Of a DNA stretch of 64,000 nt, positions 1 through 8,574 are shown piece after piece (position 1 is the stretch's first letter; every line of letters starts with the position of its first letter). This stretch comes from ZC4RG30 sp964455685. GTDB lineage: Bacteria; Pseudomonadota; Gammaproteobacteria; Steroidobacterales; Steroidobacteraceae. The stretch spans positions 1 through 64,000 of the forward strand of contig CAYVZE010000003.1 in NCBI GenBank assembly GCA_964455685.1, given 5' to 3'. The translations under genes and the position numbers were made by a program. The notes beneath the pieces are model-generated. The model was not told where the DNA came from. It did no database searches and saw only the letters and a program-made list of their open reading frames with translations.

Positions 1-2979
1 CTGCCGCGCGAGGAAGACCCCTACATCAAGGCGCCGGCCTTCCTGGTCACCGGCATCTACCCCGGCGCCGACCCGGTGGACATGGAACGCGAGTTCGCCA
101 AGCCCATCGAGGATGCGCTGACCGAACTGGACGACGTGACCCGCATCGAGACCACCATCGCCGATGGCGTGGCGGTGGTCGCGGTGGAGTTCGAGGCCGA
201 CACCGACGCGGACCGCAAGTTCGACGAGGTGACGCGCGAGGTCAATGCGCTGCGCCCCGGCCTGCCCGCTTCCATCCTGTCGCTGGAGGTCAAGCGCGCC
301 GGCCCGACGCAGGTGAACATCGTGCAGCTGGCGCTGGTGTCCGACGATGCGCCCTACCGCGAGCTGGAAGAGGCAGCACGCGACCTCGAGGACGTGCTCA
401 AGGGCGTGGATGGCGTGCGTGGCACCGATTCCTGGGCCTATCCGAAGCGCGAACTCAGGGTGCAGCTCGACCCGGCGCGCATGCAGCGGCTGGGCGTGAC
501 GCCGCAGCAGGTGGGCGAGGCCATCCGCGCCACCAACTCCAGCGTGCCGGCGGGCGTGGTGGACCTGGGGCCGCGCAGTTTCAGCGTGCAGACCGGTGGC
601 GGTTACGAAAGCATCGAGGAACTGCGCGCCACCGTGGTGCGCGTGGCCAATGGCCTGCCGGTGCGCGTTGGCGACGTGGCCGACGTCTTCTGGGCGGAGG
701 CCCAGCACACGCACATCGGCCGCTTCAACGGCGAGCGGGCGGTATTCGTCACTGCCACGCAGAAGCCCGGCTACAACATCCTCGACGTGCAGGAGCGCCT
801 GGATGCCGCGCTGGATGACTTCGAGAAGGTGCTGCCGGCGCGCATCCGGCTGGAACGCGGCTTCGCGCAGAGCCGCAACGTCTCGGCGCGGCTGGCGCGC
901 CTGTACACCGACTTCAGCATCGCCATCGGCCTGGTGCTGCTGACCCTGCTGCCGCTGGGCCTGCGCGCGGCCGGCATCGTGATGGTGGCCGTGCCGCTGT
1001 CCATGGCCATCGGCATGGGCTCGCTGTACATGCTGGGTTACTCGCTGAACCAGATCACCATCGCCGGCTTCGTGCTGTCACTGGGCCTGCTGGTGGACGA
1101 CTCCATCGTGGTGGTGGAGAACATCGCCCGCCACCTGCGCATGGGCCACTCGCGCATGGAGGCGGCGCTGCTCGGCACCAGGCAGATCCTGCAGGCGCTG
1201 CTGGGCTGCACCGCCGCCATGGTGCTGGCCTTCGTGCCGCTGGCCGCCATGCCGGGCATCCCCGGCAATTTCATCCGCGTGCTGCCGGTCACCATCATCT
1301 CCACGGTGCTGGGCTCGCTGTTCGTGGCGGTGTTCTTCATCCCCTTCATTGCCAGCCGCGTACTCTCCACCCGCGAGGAGGAGGGCGGCTCGCTGCACGA
1401 GAAGCTGCTGGAACGGGTGATGGGCGCCATCCACCGCTACTACCGGCCGGCGCTGCACTACTGCCTGGCGCGGCCGCGCACCACGGTGGTGGTTTCGATC
1501 GGCGGTGCGCTGCTGCTGACCGCGGGCATGGTGATGGTGGTAGGCACCAGCCTGTTCCCCAAGGCCGACACGCCGCAATTCCTGGTCACCATCAGCACGC
1601 CCACCGGCAGCAGCCTGGCGGAGACCGACCGCGCGCTGCGCTTCGCCGAGGACGCGCTGCGCCGCCGCCCCGAGGTACAGACGGTGTTCTCCAACCTCGG
1701 CCATGGCAACCCGCAGATCTATTACAACCACCTGGTCACCAACGACGCGCCCAACCGCGCCGAGATCTTCGTGCTGCTGAAGGATTACGACCCGCGGCGC
1801 ACGCCGCGCTTGCTCGATGAGCTGCGCAGCGAGTTCAAGGCCTACCCGGGCGCGAAGATCGCCGTGCACGAGTTCGTGCAGGGCGAACCGCTGTCGGCGC
1901 CGGTGGCGGTGCGCATCATCGGCGAGGACCTTGGCCAGCTCGAGGAACTGGCCAGGCAGGTGGAAGCGCTGGTCGAGAGCGTTCCGGGCACGCGCGACGT
2001 GAACAACCCGCTGCGCATCGCGCGCACCAACCTCGAGCTCAAGCCCGACCCGGTGAAGGCCGCGATGCTGGGCGTGCCGATGTCGGTCTTCGACCAGGCG
2101 CTGCGCCTGGCGCTGGCCGGCCAGGCCGTGGGCGCATTCCGGGCCGACGACGGTGAGCAGTACGACATCGTGCTGCGCTCGGCGACCGGCGATCGCGCCG
2201 ACTGGCGCACGCTCACCGAGGCGCGCGTACCCACGCTCACCGGACAGCTGCTGCCGGTTGAACAGCTGGCCGAACTGCGCTTTGCCGAGGCGCCCACGCG
2301 CATCCAGCGCTTCAACCGCGAGCGCGTGGTCACCATCGACGCCGAAGTGGTCAATGGCTACAACACCGCCGAGGTGACGCGCGCCGTGGTCGAGAAGCTC
2401 GATGGCTTCGACTGGCCGCGCGGCTACCGCTACCTGCTCGGCGGCGAGGCCGAGGCCAGCGCCAAGGCATTCGGCGGCATCGGCATTGCCATCATCGTGG
2501 CGCTGTTCGGCATCTTCGCCATCCTGGTTCTGGAATTCGGCGACTTCCGCTCCACGCTGATCGTCCTCACGGTGGTGCCGCTGGGCGCCATGGGCGGAAT
2601 CCTGATGCTGCTGCTGACCGGCTACACGCTGTCGTTCACTGCCGCGGTGGGCCTGGTGGCACTGGTGGGCATCGAGATCAAGAACTCCATCCTGCTGGTC
2701 GACTTCACCAACCAGCTGCGCGAGCAGGGCATGCCGCTGGACGAGGCCATCGAGCAGGCTGGCGAGATCCGCTTCCTGCCCATCCTCCTGACCTCGGCCA
2801 CGGCCATCGGCGGCCTGCTGGTGCTGGCGGTGCAGGGCTCAGGGCTGTACTCGCCCATGGCCTGGACCATCATCGGCGGCCTGATCGCCTCCACGCTGCT
2901 GGCGCGGCTGGTGACGCCGGTGGTGTACAAGCTGCTGCCGCCCGCGATTTCCGCCCAATCGCCCGCCGCGGATCGATAG
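1..2979 (+). CDS. RND-family efflux transporter permease subunit, 5'-truncated by the window edge
   Basis: This is the inner-membrane, proton-driven pump of a tripartite RND efflux system. The reading frame is open from base 1, so the gene starts upstream; 992 residues are visible, close to a full-length RND pump (about 1020-1050). The first visible residues already lie in the porter domain (Y-P-G-A-D-P just before M26). Two membrane blocks are separated by periplasmic loops. The first carries LVDDSIVVVENI with the paired Asp of the proton relay; the second carries EIKNSILLVDF with the matching Lys. Both key sites are therefore intact. The substrate cannot be told, and the adaptor gene expected beside it is not in view. 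The stop lies 9 bp before oxyR. Confidence 0.9.
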   Translation: MPREEDPYIKAPAFLVTGIYPGADPVDMEREFAKPIEDALTELDDVTRIETTIADGVAVVAVEFEADTDADRKFDEVTREVNALRPGLPASILSLEVKRAGPTQVNIVQLALVSDDAPYRELEEAARDLEDVLKGVDGVRGTDSWAYPKRELRVQLDPARMQRLGVTPQQVGEAIRATNSSVPAGVVDLGPRSFSVQTGGGYESIEELRATVVRVANGLPVRVGDVADVFWAEAQHTHIGRFNGERAVFVTATQKPGYNILDVQERLDAALDDFEKVLPARIRLERGFAQSRNVSARLARLYTDFSIAIGLVLLTLLPLGLRAAGIVMVAVPLSMAIGMGSLYMLGYSLNQITIAGFVLSLGLLVDDSIVVVENIARHLRMGHSRMEAALLGTRQILQALLGCTAAMVLAFVPLAAMPGIPGNFIRVLPVTIISTVLGSLFVAVFFIPFIASRVLSTREEEGGSLHEKLLERVMGAIHRYYRPALHYCLARPRTTVVVSIGGALLLTAGMVMVVGTSLFPKADTPQFLVTISTPTGSSLAETDRALRFAEDALRRRPEVQTVFSNLGHGNPQIYYNHLVTNDAPNRAEIFVLLKDYDPRRTPRLLDELRSEFKAYPGAKIAVHEFVQGEPLSAPVAVRIIGEDLGQLEELARQVEALVESVPGTRDVNNPLRIARTNLELKPDPVKAAMLGVPMSVFDQALRLALAGQAVGAFRADDGEQYDIVLRSATGDRADWRTLTEARVPTLTGQLLPVEQLAELRFAEAPTRIQRFNRERVVTIDAEVVNGYNTAEVTRAVVEKLDGFDWPRGYRYLLGGEAEASAKAFGGIGIAIIVALFGIFAILVLEFGDFRSTLIVLTVVPLGAMGGILMLLLTGYTLSFTAAVGLVALVGIEIKNSILLVDFTNQLREQGMPLDEAIEQAGEIRFLPILLTSATAIGGLLVLAVQGSGLYSPMAWTIIGGLIASTLLARLVTPVVYKLLPPAISAQSPAADR

Positions 2980-2988
2980 AATCGGCCT

Positions 2989-3900
2989 ATGGCCGACCTG
3001 AAGCTCAAGGACCTGCGCTACCTGGTGGCCCTGGCCGACACCCGCCACTTCGGCCAGGCAGCGGCGCGCTGCTACGTGAGCCAGCCCACCTTGTCGGCGC
3101 AGGTCAAGAAGCTCGAGCAATACCTCGGCGTGCAGCTGATCGAGCGGCACCCGCGGCGCATTGCGCTCACCGAGACCGGCGCGCAGGTGGTGGCCCGGGC
3201 AAGACGCATCATCGAAGCCAGCGACGAGATCGTCACACTGGCGGAAACGCGACGCGACCCGCTGGCCGGCCGCCTGCGCATGGCCCTGCTGCCGACAGTG
3301 GGCCCGTACCTGCTGCCGCTGGTGGCGCCGAAGATCCGCAAGAAGCTGCCGCGCCTGGAGCTGCTGCTGTATGAGTACCAGACCGGCCCCATGCTCGATC
3401 ACCTGCAGGCCGGCGACATCGATCTCGGCATCCTCGCTTTGCCTGTACCCTCAGAGGGCATGAACGAACTGACGCTGTTCGACGAGCCCTTCGTGGTGGC
3501 GGTGCCCGAGACGCACGAGCTGGCGAAGAAGCGCCACGTGAAGCCCGCGGACCTCAATGGCGGGACGCTGCTGCTGCTGGAGGACGGCCACTGCCTGCGC
3601 GAGCAGGCGCTGGACATCTGCTCGCGCATCGACGCGCAGGAGAAGCAGGATTTCCGCGCCACCTCGCTGGAGACACTGCGGCAGATGGTGGCCGCCGGCA
3701 GCGGCATCACGCTGCTGCCGCAGCTGGCCAGCCAGGGCGCCTACGGCAATGCGCGCGGCGTGGCGATCGTGCCCTTCGCGCCGCCGGCCCCGGTGCGCCA
3801 CGTGGGCGCGCTGTGGCGCAAGACCTCGGCGCGCGGCGCGGCCATCGAGGCCGTCTGCGAGGTGATCGCCGAGACTGCGATCAGGCAGGTCGGCGCGTGA
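2989..3900 (+). CDS. oxyR: LysR-type hydrogen-peroxide sensor and regulator OxyR
   Basis: The 303-residue protein has an N-terminal LysR winged helix (about 1-65, including FGQAAARCYVSQPTLSAQVK) and a C-terminal effector domain. The decisive feature is GHCLREQALDIC: Cys202 and Cys211 match in spacing and context the Cys199/Cys208 disulfide pair of E. coli OxyR, which oxidises on contact with H2O2 and switches on peroxide defence genes. The start is an ATG 9 bp after the RND pump stop. The downstream hydrolase overlaps its stop (GTGA), suggesting co-transcription. No katG or ahpC lies beside it here. Confidence 0.93.
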   Translation: MADLKLKDLRYLVALADTRHFGQAAARCYVSQPTLSAQVKKLEQYLGVQLIERHPRRIALTETGAQVVARARRIIEASDEIVTLAETRRDPLAGRLRMALLPTVGPYLLPLVAPKIRKKLPRLELLLYEYQTGPMLDHLQAGDIDLGILALPVPSEGMNELTLFDEPFVVAVPETHELAKKRHVKPADLNGGTLLLLEDGHCLREQALDICSRIDAQEKQDFRATSLETLRQMVAAGSGITLLPQLASQGAYGNARGVAIVPFAPPAPVRHVGALWRKTSARGAAIEAVCEVIAETAIRQVGA

Positions 3901-5150
3901 ACGATGCCGCCGAAGTTTCGGCTTACGACCGGCTGGTATGGCCGGAAGGCAAGCTGGAACATTGGCTGGCCACGGGCGAACACCGGCGCGAGCTGGTGGC
4001 CTACTTCGGCGAAGTCGAGTACGTGCGGCTGCGCGCGCTGGCGGTGGCTGCCGCCGCCGCGACGCAGGATCCGGACAGGATGGTGTGGTACGTGCCAGGC
4101 ATCATGGGCACGCAGCTGGCGCTGCCGCGCGCACCGCCGCTGCCGGACAACCTGCTCTGGCTCGATCCCACCGACATCCACCACGGCCGGCTGGAACTGC
4201 TGAAGCTGCCCGGCGAGACGCTCGTCACCGCCGGCCCCGTGCTGTACACGTGGCTGCCGCTGAAGCTGGCGCTGAACATCGCCGGCTACACCGTGCGATG
4301 CCTTTCCTACGACTGGCGCCTGGACCTCGACGAGGCGACGCTGCAGCTGGCGCGCGCCATCGAGGACTGCCCCGCGCGCGAGATCAGCATCATCGGCCAC
4401 AGCATGGGCGGGCTCGTCGGCCGCGCGGTGCTGCGCACCGGGGCCGGCGATCGCGTGCGCCGGGTGGTCACGCTGGGCACGCCGCACCGCGGCTCCTTCG
4501 CGCCGGTGCAGGCCGTGCGCGGCGTGTACCCGCTGGTGCGCCGGCTGGCGCAGATCGATCCGCTGCACTCGCCCGAGGCACTGTCGCGCGAGGTGTTCGC
4601 GAGCTTCTACAGCCTCTACCAGATGCTGCCGCGCGACCTGAAGCCGGACCTGCTCGATCCGGCCCAGTGGCCTTCCACCGGACCGCAGCCCAATGCCACG
4701 CTGCTGGCGCGCGCCATGCTGTTCGACCCCGGCCCGGCGGACCAGCGCATCGACGCCATCGCCGGGCATGGCTTCCTGACCACTACGCACGCCGCGCCGG
4801 TGGGCGGGGAGTTCTGGTACCGCTACGACTACGGCGGCGACGGCACGGTGCCGCAGGCGCGCGCCACCGTGGAAGGCTGCCGCGCGTGGTACTGCGAGGT
4901 GGCGCACAACGAGCTGCCCCGCGATGAGGAGGTGCAGGCCGCGGTGATCGCCCTGCTCTCCGGCGGCCTGCCGGCGCTTGCGGATCATGCCCCGGCGCGC
5001 CACGATGAGCCGGTCAGCACCACCGACACCCAGCTGCGCACGCAGCTCAACCACAAGCTCGACTGGATGCACATGGACCTGGACCAGCGGCGCAAATTCC
5101 TGGATTCACTGAACGCCCCGCCGCCCTCGGCGAGGCTGTCACGGGCCTGA
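3897..5150 (+). CDS. Alpha/beta hydrolase of the lecithin:cholesterol acyltransferase-like family
   Basis: The frame begins best at a GTG that overlaps the oxyR stop codon (GTGA), giving 417 residues; an ATG 84 bp upstream would lie inside oxyR. The catalytic triad can be read: Ser169 in GHSMGG, Asp315 in YGGDGTVPQA and His337 in VAHNELP. An oxyanion segment near YVPGIMGT and the pattern YDWRLD are typical of LCAT/PDAT-like hydrolases and related plant and bacterial lipases. No signal peptide is seen, so it is probably cytoplasmic. The last 40 residues form a polar tail. The substrate is probably a lipid ester, but this is inferred from the family only. It ends 3 bp before the next gene, implying a shared transcript. 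Confidence 0.75.
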   Translation: MNDAAEVSAYDRLVWPEGKLEHWLATGEHRRELVAYFGEVEYVRLRALAVAAAAATQDPDRMVWYVPGIMGTQLALPRAPPLPDNLLWLDPTDIHHGRLELLKLPGETLVTAGPVLYTWLPLKLALNIAGYTVRCLSYDWRLDLDEATLQLARAIEDCPAREISIIGHSMGGLVGRAVLRTGAGDRVRRVVTLGTPHRGSFAPVQAVRGVYPLVRRLAQIDPLHSPEALSREVFASFYSLYQMLPRDLKPDLLDPAQWPSTGPQPNATLLARAMLFDPGPADQRIDAIAGHGFLTTTHAAPVGGEFWYRYDYGGDGTVPQARATVEGCRAWYCEVAHNELPRDEEVQAAVIALLSGGLPALADHAPARHDEPVSTTDTQLRTQLNHKLDWMHMDLDQRRKFLDSLNAPPPSARLSRA

Positions 5151-5153
5151 GCC

Positions 5154-5684
5154 ATGCGCCGCTACAAGGCCTTCCGCTTCTGCATGCTGGTGGGCGCGGC
5201 CGCGCTGCTGGCAGTGGCGCTGTACTACTTCATCAACTATGCCGTGGTGCTCGACGTGGCGCTGTCCAACAGCAGCCTGCGCACCGACCTCGCGGCGTCG
5301 GTGCGGGCGCTGTGGCTGGCCTTCGGTGCCCAGGCGCTGCTGATCGCGCTGCTGTACGCACTGGTGGCCTTCCGCCCGCCGGCGGTGTCGCGCGAGGTGA
5401 TCGTGCTGCTCGGACTGCTGCAGATCTTCGAGGCCACGCTGCTGTTCACCTTCTCGGGCAACATGTGGATGATGGTGGCGCTGGTGGGCGCGGCGGTGTT
5501 CGTGCTGGCCGGTGCATTGCTGTGGCCCGGCACCTGGCCGCTGCCCGTGCCGGAGTCACCGGCGCCCGTTTCCGTTGGCGGGGACACCGGCGCGGACGCG
5601 GCCTTGCAGGACACCCTTCCCGCCGTGGAGTCCACGCCCGCGCCTTCCGCCCCGGAGACCGCCGCGGGCAACGAGCCGCGCTGA
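5154..5684 (+). CDS. Small integral membrane protein of unknown function
   Basis: I do not recognise a family. The 176-residue protein has four hydrophobic stretches, at about 8-30, 50-70, 82-101 and 106-126. A Pro/Ala/Glu-rich, probably disordered tail of about 45 residues follows (repeated PAP, APE, ETA patterns). The ATG lies 3 bp after the hydrolase stop, so it is probably translated from the same message and may anchor or assist that enzyme; this is inference from position. It ends the plus-strand run that began with the efflux pump and converges on the acyl-CoA dehydrogenase gene. Confidence 0.7.
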   Translation: MRRYKAFRFCMLVGAAALLAVALYYFINYAVVLDVALSNSSLRTDLAASVRALWLAFGAQALLIALLYALVAFRPPAVSREVIVLLGLLQIFEATLLFTFSGNMWMMVALVGAAVFVLAGALLWPGTWPLPVPESPAPVSVGGDTGADAALQDTLPAVESTPAPSAPETAAGNEPR

Positions 5685-5743
5685 CCAGCGCAGGCCCGCG
5701 CCGGAGGTGGCGGACCTGCCGCGAGCCCGCGCTGCGCCTGCCG

Positions 5744-7519
5744 TCAGACCAGTTCCGACGGCACGTCTGCCACGCTGCCGGCACCGCCCTTGACGATGCG
5801 CGCCAGCCCCAGCACTTCCGGCAGCACCTGCTCGGCGTAGAACCGGCAGCTCACCAGCTTGCCGCGGTAGAACTCGTCGTCGCCCTTGCCCAGCGAGGCC
5901 TCGGCCACCGCCGCGGCGCGCGCCATCAGCGCACCGCTGATCGCCAGCCCGCACAGCTTCAGGTACGGCACCGACACCGACAGCACCAGCTGCGGCCGCT
6001 CCGCCTGCATCTGCAGCAGCGCATCGGTGGTGTCGCGCAGCGTGGTGACGGCCTCGGTGGCCGCGTTGCGCGCCGCCTTGGCTTCGGGCCCCAGCGAACG
6101 CAGGCCGTTGAGCTCCGCCAGCAGGTCGCGCAGCAGCGCCTGCATGGTCGCGCCGCGGTCACGGCCCAGCTTGCGGTTCACCAGGTCATTGGACTGGATG
6201 CCCGTGGTGCCCTCGTAGATCGAGGCGATGCGCACGTCGCGCAATGGCTGCGCCGCGCCGGTTTCCTCCACGTAGCCCATGCCGCCGTGGATCTGCATGC
6301 CCAGCGAGGTCACCTCGAAGCCGGTCTCGGTGCACCAGCCCTTGACGATGGGGATCATCAGCTCGGCGCGCGCCAGCGCCGCCTTGCGCGCCGCCTCGTC
6401 GGGCAGGCGCGTGCCCTTGTCCAGCTCCAGCGCCGCGCAGGCGCACAGCAGGCGCATGGCCTCGGTGCGCGACCTCATGCCCAGCAGCATGCGGCGTACG
6501 TCGGGGTGTTCGATGATGGCCACCGGCGAGGGCTTGCCCTCGACGCGGCCCTGCAGGCGCGTGCGCGCCCACTCGCGCGCCCCCTGCAGCGCGCGCTCGG
6601 ACTGCGCCAGTCCCTGCGCGCCCACCGACAGGCGCGCGGCGTTCATCATGATGAACATGAACGACAGTCCCGCGTTCGGCGGACCCAGCAGGTATCCGAT
6701 CGCGCCTTCCTTCTCGCCGAAGCTCATCACGCACGTCGGGCTGGCGTGGATGCCCATCTTGTGCTCGATGGAGATGCAGCGCACATCGTTGCGCTCGCCC
6801 AGCGAACCGTCGGCGTTGACCAGGAACTTCGGCACCAGGAACAACGAGATGCCCTTGGTGCCTTCCGGCGCGCCGTCGATGCGCGCCAGTACCAGGTGGA
6901 TGATGTTCTCCGACAGGTCGTGGTCGCCGTAGGTGATGAAGATCTTCTGGCCGTACAGGCGGTAGCGGTCACCATCGGCCACTGCGCGCGTGCGCAGCAG
7001 GCCGAGGTCGGAACCGGCCTGCGGCTCGGTGAGGTTCATCGTGCCCATCCACTCGCCGCTGACCAGCTTGGGCAGGTACAGCGCCTTCTGCGCCTCGGTG
7101 GCCGAGGCTTCAATGGCCTCCACCGCGCCGCGCGCCAGCGAAGTGCCCAGGAAGAAGGCCATGTTCGAGGCGAACATGATCTCCTCGAAGGCCGAGTTCA
7201 GCAGCTGCGGCATGCCCTGGCCGCCCAGCTCCTGCGGGACGGCCAGCTGCGTCCAGCCAGCCTCGGCGTACGCCCGGTAGGCCTCGGGGAAGCCCTTGGG
7301 CGTGAAGACCCCCTCGGGGGTCCAGCGGGCGCCTTCCCGGTCACCGCTGGCATTGAGGGGTGCGAGCACGGTTTCGCCGAACTTCGCCGCCTCTTCGAGG
7401 ATGTTGTCGGCAAGTTCCGCCGAATAGCCAATATCCTCGTAGAGCGGGCCGAGTGCGGCCTCGCTGCCGAGGATTTCGTGGAGGACGAAGCGCAGTTCGC
7501 GAAGGGGAGCCTGGTACAT
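5744..7519 (-). CDS. Acyl-CoA dehydrogenase with extended C-terminal domain
   Basis: This FAD-dependent enzyme oxidises an acyl-CoA to the 2,3-enoyl-CoA. At 591 residues it belongs to the long class with an extra C-terminal helical domain (as in DmdC, 3-methylmercaptopropionyl-CoA dehydrogenase), not the usual 380-400. Visible marks are the acyl-CoA dehydrogenase segment MNLTEPQAGSDLG, HGGMGY and, near residue 430, ASIYEGTTGIQ, whose Glu is the usual catalytic base in this subgroup. The ATG overlaps the stop of the upstream LysR gene by one base (TGATG), so that start is preferred over a TTG one codon earlier. Acyl chain specificity cannot be read. The tight link to a LysR gene suggests co-regulation. 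Confidence 0.88.
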   Translation of the reverse strand: MYQAPLRELRFVLHEILGSEAALGPLYEDIGYSAELADNILEEAAKFGETVLAPLNASGDREGARWTPEGVFTPKGFPEAYRAYAEAGWTQLAVPQELGGQGMPQLLNSAFEEIMFASNMAFFLGTSLARGAVEAIEASATEAQKALYLPKLVSGEWMGTMNLTEPQAGSDLGLLRTRAVADGDRYRLYGQKIFITYGDHDLSENIIHLVLARIDGAPEGTKGISLFLVPKFLVNADGSLGERNDVRCISIEHKMGIHASPTCVMSFGEKEGAIGYLLGPPNAGLSFMFIMMNAARLSVGAQGLAQSERALQGAREWARTRLQGRVEGKPSPVAIIEHPDVRRMLLGMRSRTEAMRLLCACAALELDKGTRLPDEAARKAALARAELMIPIVKGWCTETGFEVTSLGMQIHGGMGYVEETGAAQPLRDVRIASIYEGTTGIQSNDLVNRKLGRDRGATMQALLRDLLAELNGLRSLGPEAKAARNAATEAVTTLRDTTDALLQMQAERPQLVLSVSVPYLKLCGLAISGALMARAAAVAEASLGKGDDEFYRGKLVSCRFYAEQVLPEVLGLARIVKGGAGSVADVPSELV

Positions 7520-8457
7520 CAATCTGCCTTATGCGCCGCAGGGCGCGCGGATGGACCACCGTCCGCCCCGGCCAGCGCCGGGACGATGTTGGCGGCGAGA
7601 AAGTCGATGAATGCGCGCACCTCGGGCGCCTGCGCGCGGTGGGACGGCGCCACGGCCGTGAGCTCGACCGCGTCGGCCACCTGCCACTGCGGCAGCAGTC
7701 GCACCAGTCGTTTCATGGCGAGGCCATTGCGGCACATGAACTCGGGCAGTGCGCCGATGCCCAGGCCCGCGGCCACCGCCGCGTGCAGCGCGGTGAGGTC
7801 CTGGGCCACCAGCCGCGGCGTGCCAGGCACCGTGACCAGCCCGCCATCCTTGGCCAGCCTCAAGGTGGCATCGGGGCCGGCGCCGGCCCACAGCAGCGCA
7901 TGTTGCGCCAGCTCGCTGGGGGACTGGGGCAGGTTCTTGCCGGCGAGATACTGGGGGGAAGCGCACAGGATCATCGGCGGCACCCCCAGGGCACTGGCCA
8001 CCTCGCCGTCGGCCAGGCGGCCGTCGGTGCGCAACTCCACGTCGAAGCCACCGGCGGCGGCCTCGTCGGCGTTCAGCAGCCTCAGGGTGACGCCCGGGAA
8101 GCGCTCGAGGAAGCGGGGCACCAGCGGCCCTACCAGCAGCCGGCCGAAGCCCTGGTCGATGGCCACCTTCAGCTGGGCGCCCTCGGACACCGGTTGCAGC
8201 GCGGCACGGGCGGCCTCGACCTCGAGGGCCACCCGCTGGCAGTGCCCCAGGATGCTCTTGCCGGCGTCGGTCAGGGCGATGCGGCGGGTGGTGCGCTCCA
8301 GCAGCCGGGCGCCCAGTGCCCGCTCCAGGGACGCCACGGCGCGGCTGACGCGGACCTTGGGAACCTTCAGCCGCCGGGCGGCCGCCGTGAAGCCGTTGTG
8401 CTCGACTACCTGGGCAAATACGGCCATCTCATCGGCAATCATCGGTGAGTGGTTCAT
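7519..8457 (-). CDS. LysR-family transcriptional regulator
   Basis: The 312-residue protein has an N-terminal winged helix (about 5-65; MAVFAQVVEHNGFTAAARRL, then a recognition helix VRVSRAVASLERALG) and a type 2 periplasmic-binding-like effector domain. The resemblance is to the CrgA/single-gene LysR group. The frame stays open far upstream, but the first sensible start is the ATG at the right-hand end; two more in-frame ATGs follow within 11 codons. Its stop overlaps the ATG of the acyl-CoA dehydrogenase, so the regulator probably sits in the same operon as its target and controls itself. The gene is divergent from the EAL-domain gene, with a 117 bp shared upstream region. Confidence 0.88.
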   Translation of the reverse strand: MNHSPMIADEMAVFAQVVEHNGFTAAARRLKVPKVRVSRAVASLERALGARLLERTTRRIALTDAGKSILGHCQRVALEVEAARAALQPVSEGAQLKVAIDQGFGRLLVGPLVPRFLERFPGVTLRLLNADEAAAGGFDVELRTDGRLADGEVASALGVPPMILCASPQYLAGKNLPQSPSELAQHALLWAGAGPDATLRLAKDGGLVTVPGTPRLVAQDLTALHAAVAAGLGIGALPEFMCRNGLAMKRLVRLLPQWQVADAVELTAVAPSHRAQAPEVRAFIDFLAANIVPALAGADGGPSARPAAHKAD

Positions 8458-8574
8458 TGTCCGCACCAATCCCCCAGTGTTTCCCTGAAATTGTAGCCCC
8501 TGGTGCATGGAGTTCGCAGCCCTGCGGCCTGCGTCACGGCAGTTGACCTGTCTCCTTACGCAGACTGCTTGATC

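Noticed and set aside
5312..8488. Plus-strand open frame of more than 1000 codons across the acyl-CoA dehydrogenase and LysR genes
   Set aside because: It crosses three unrelated genes out of frame and reads as Arg/Ala/His-rich noise.
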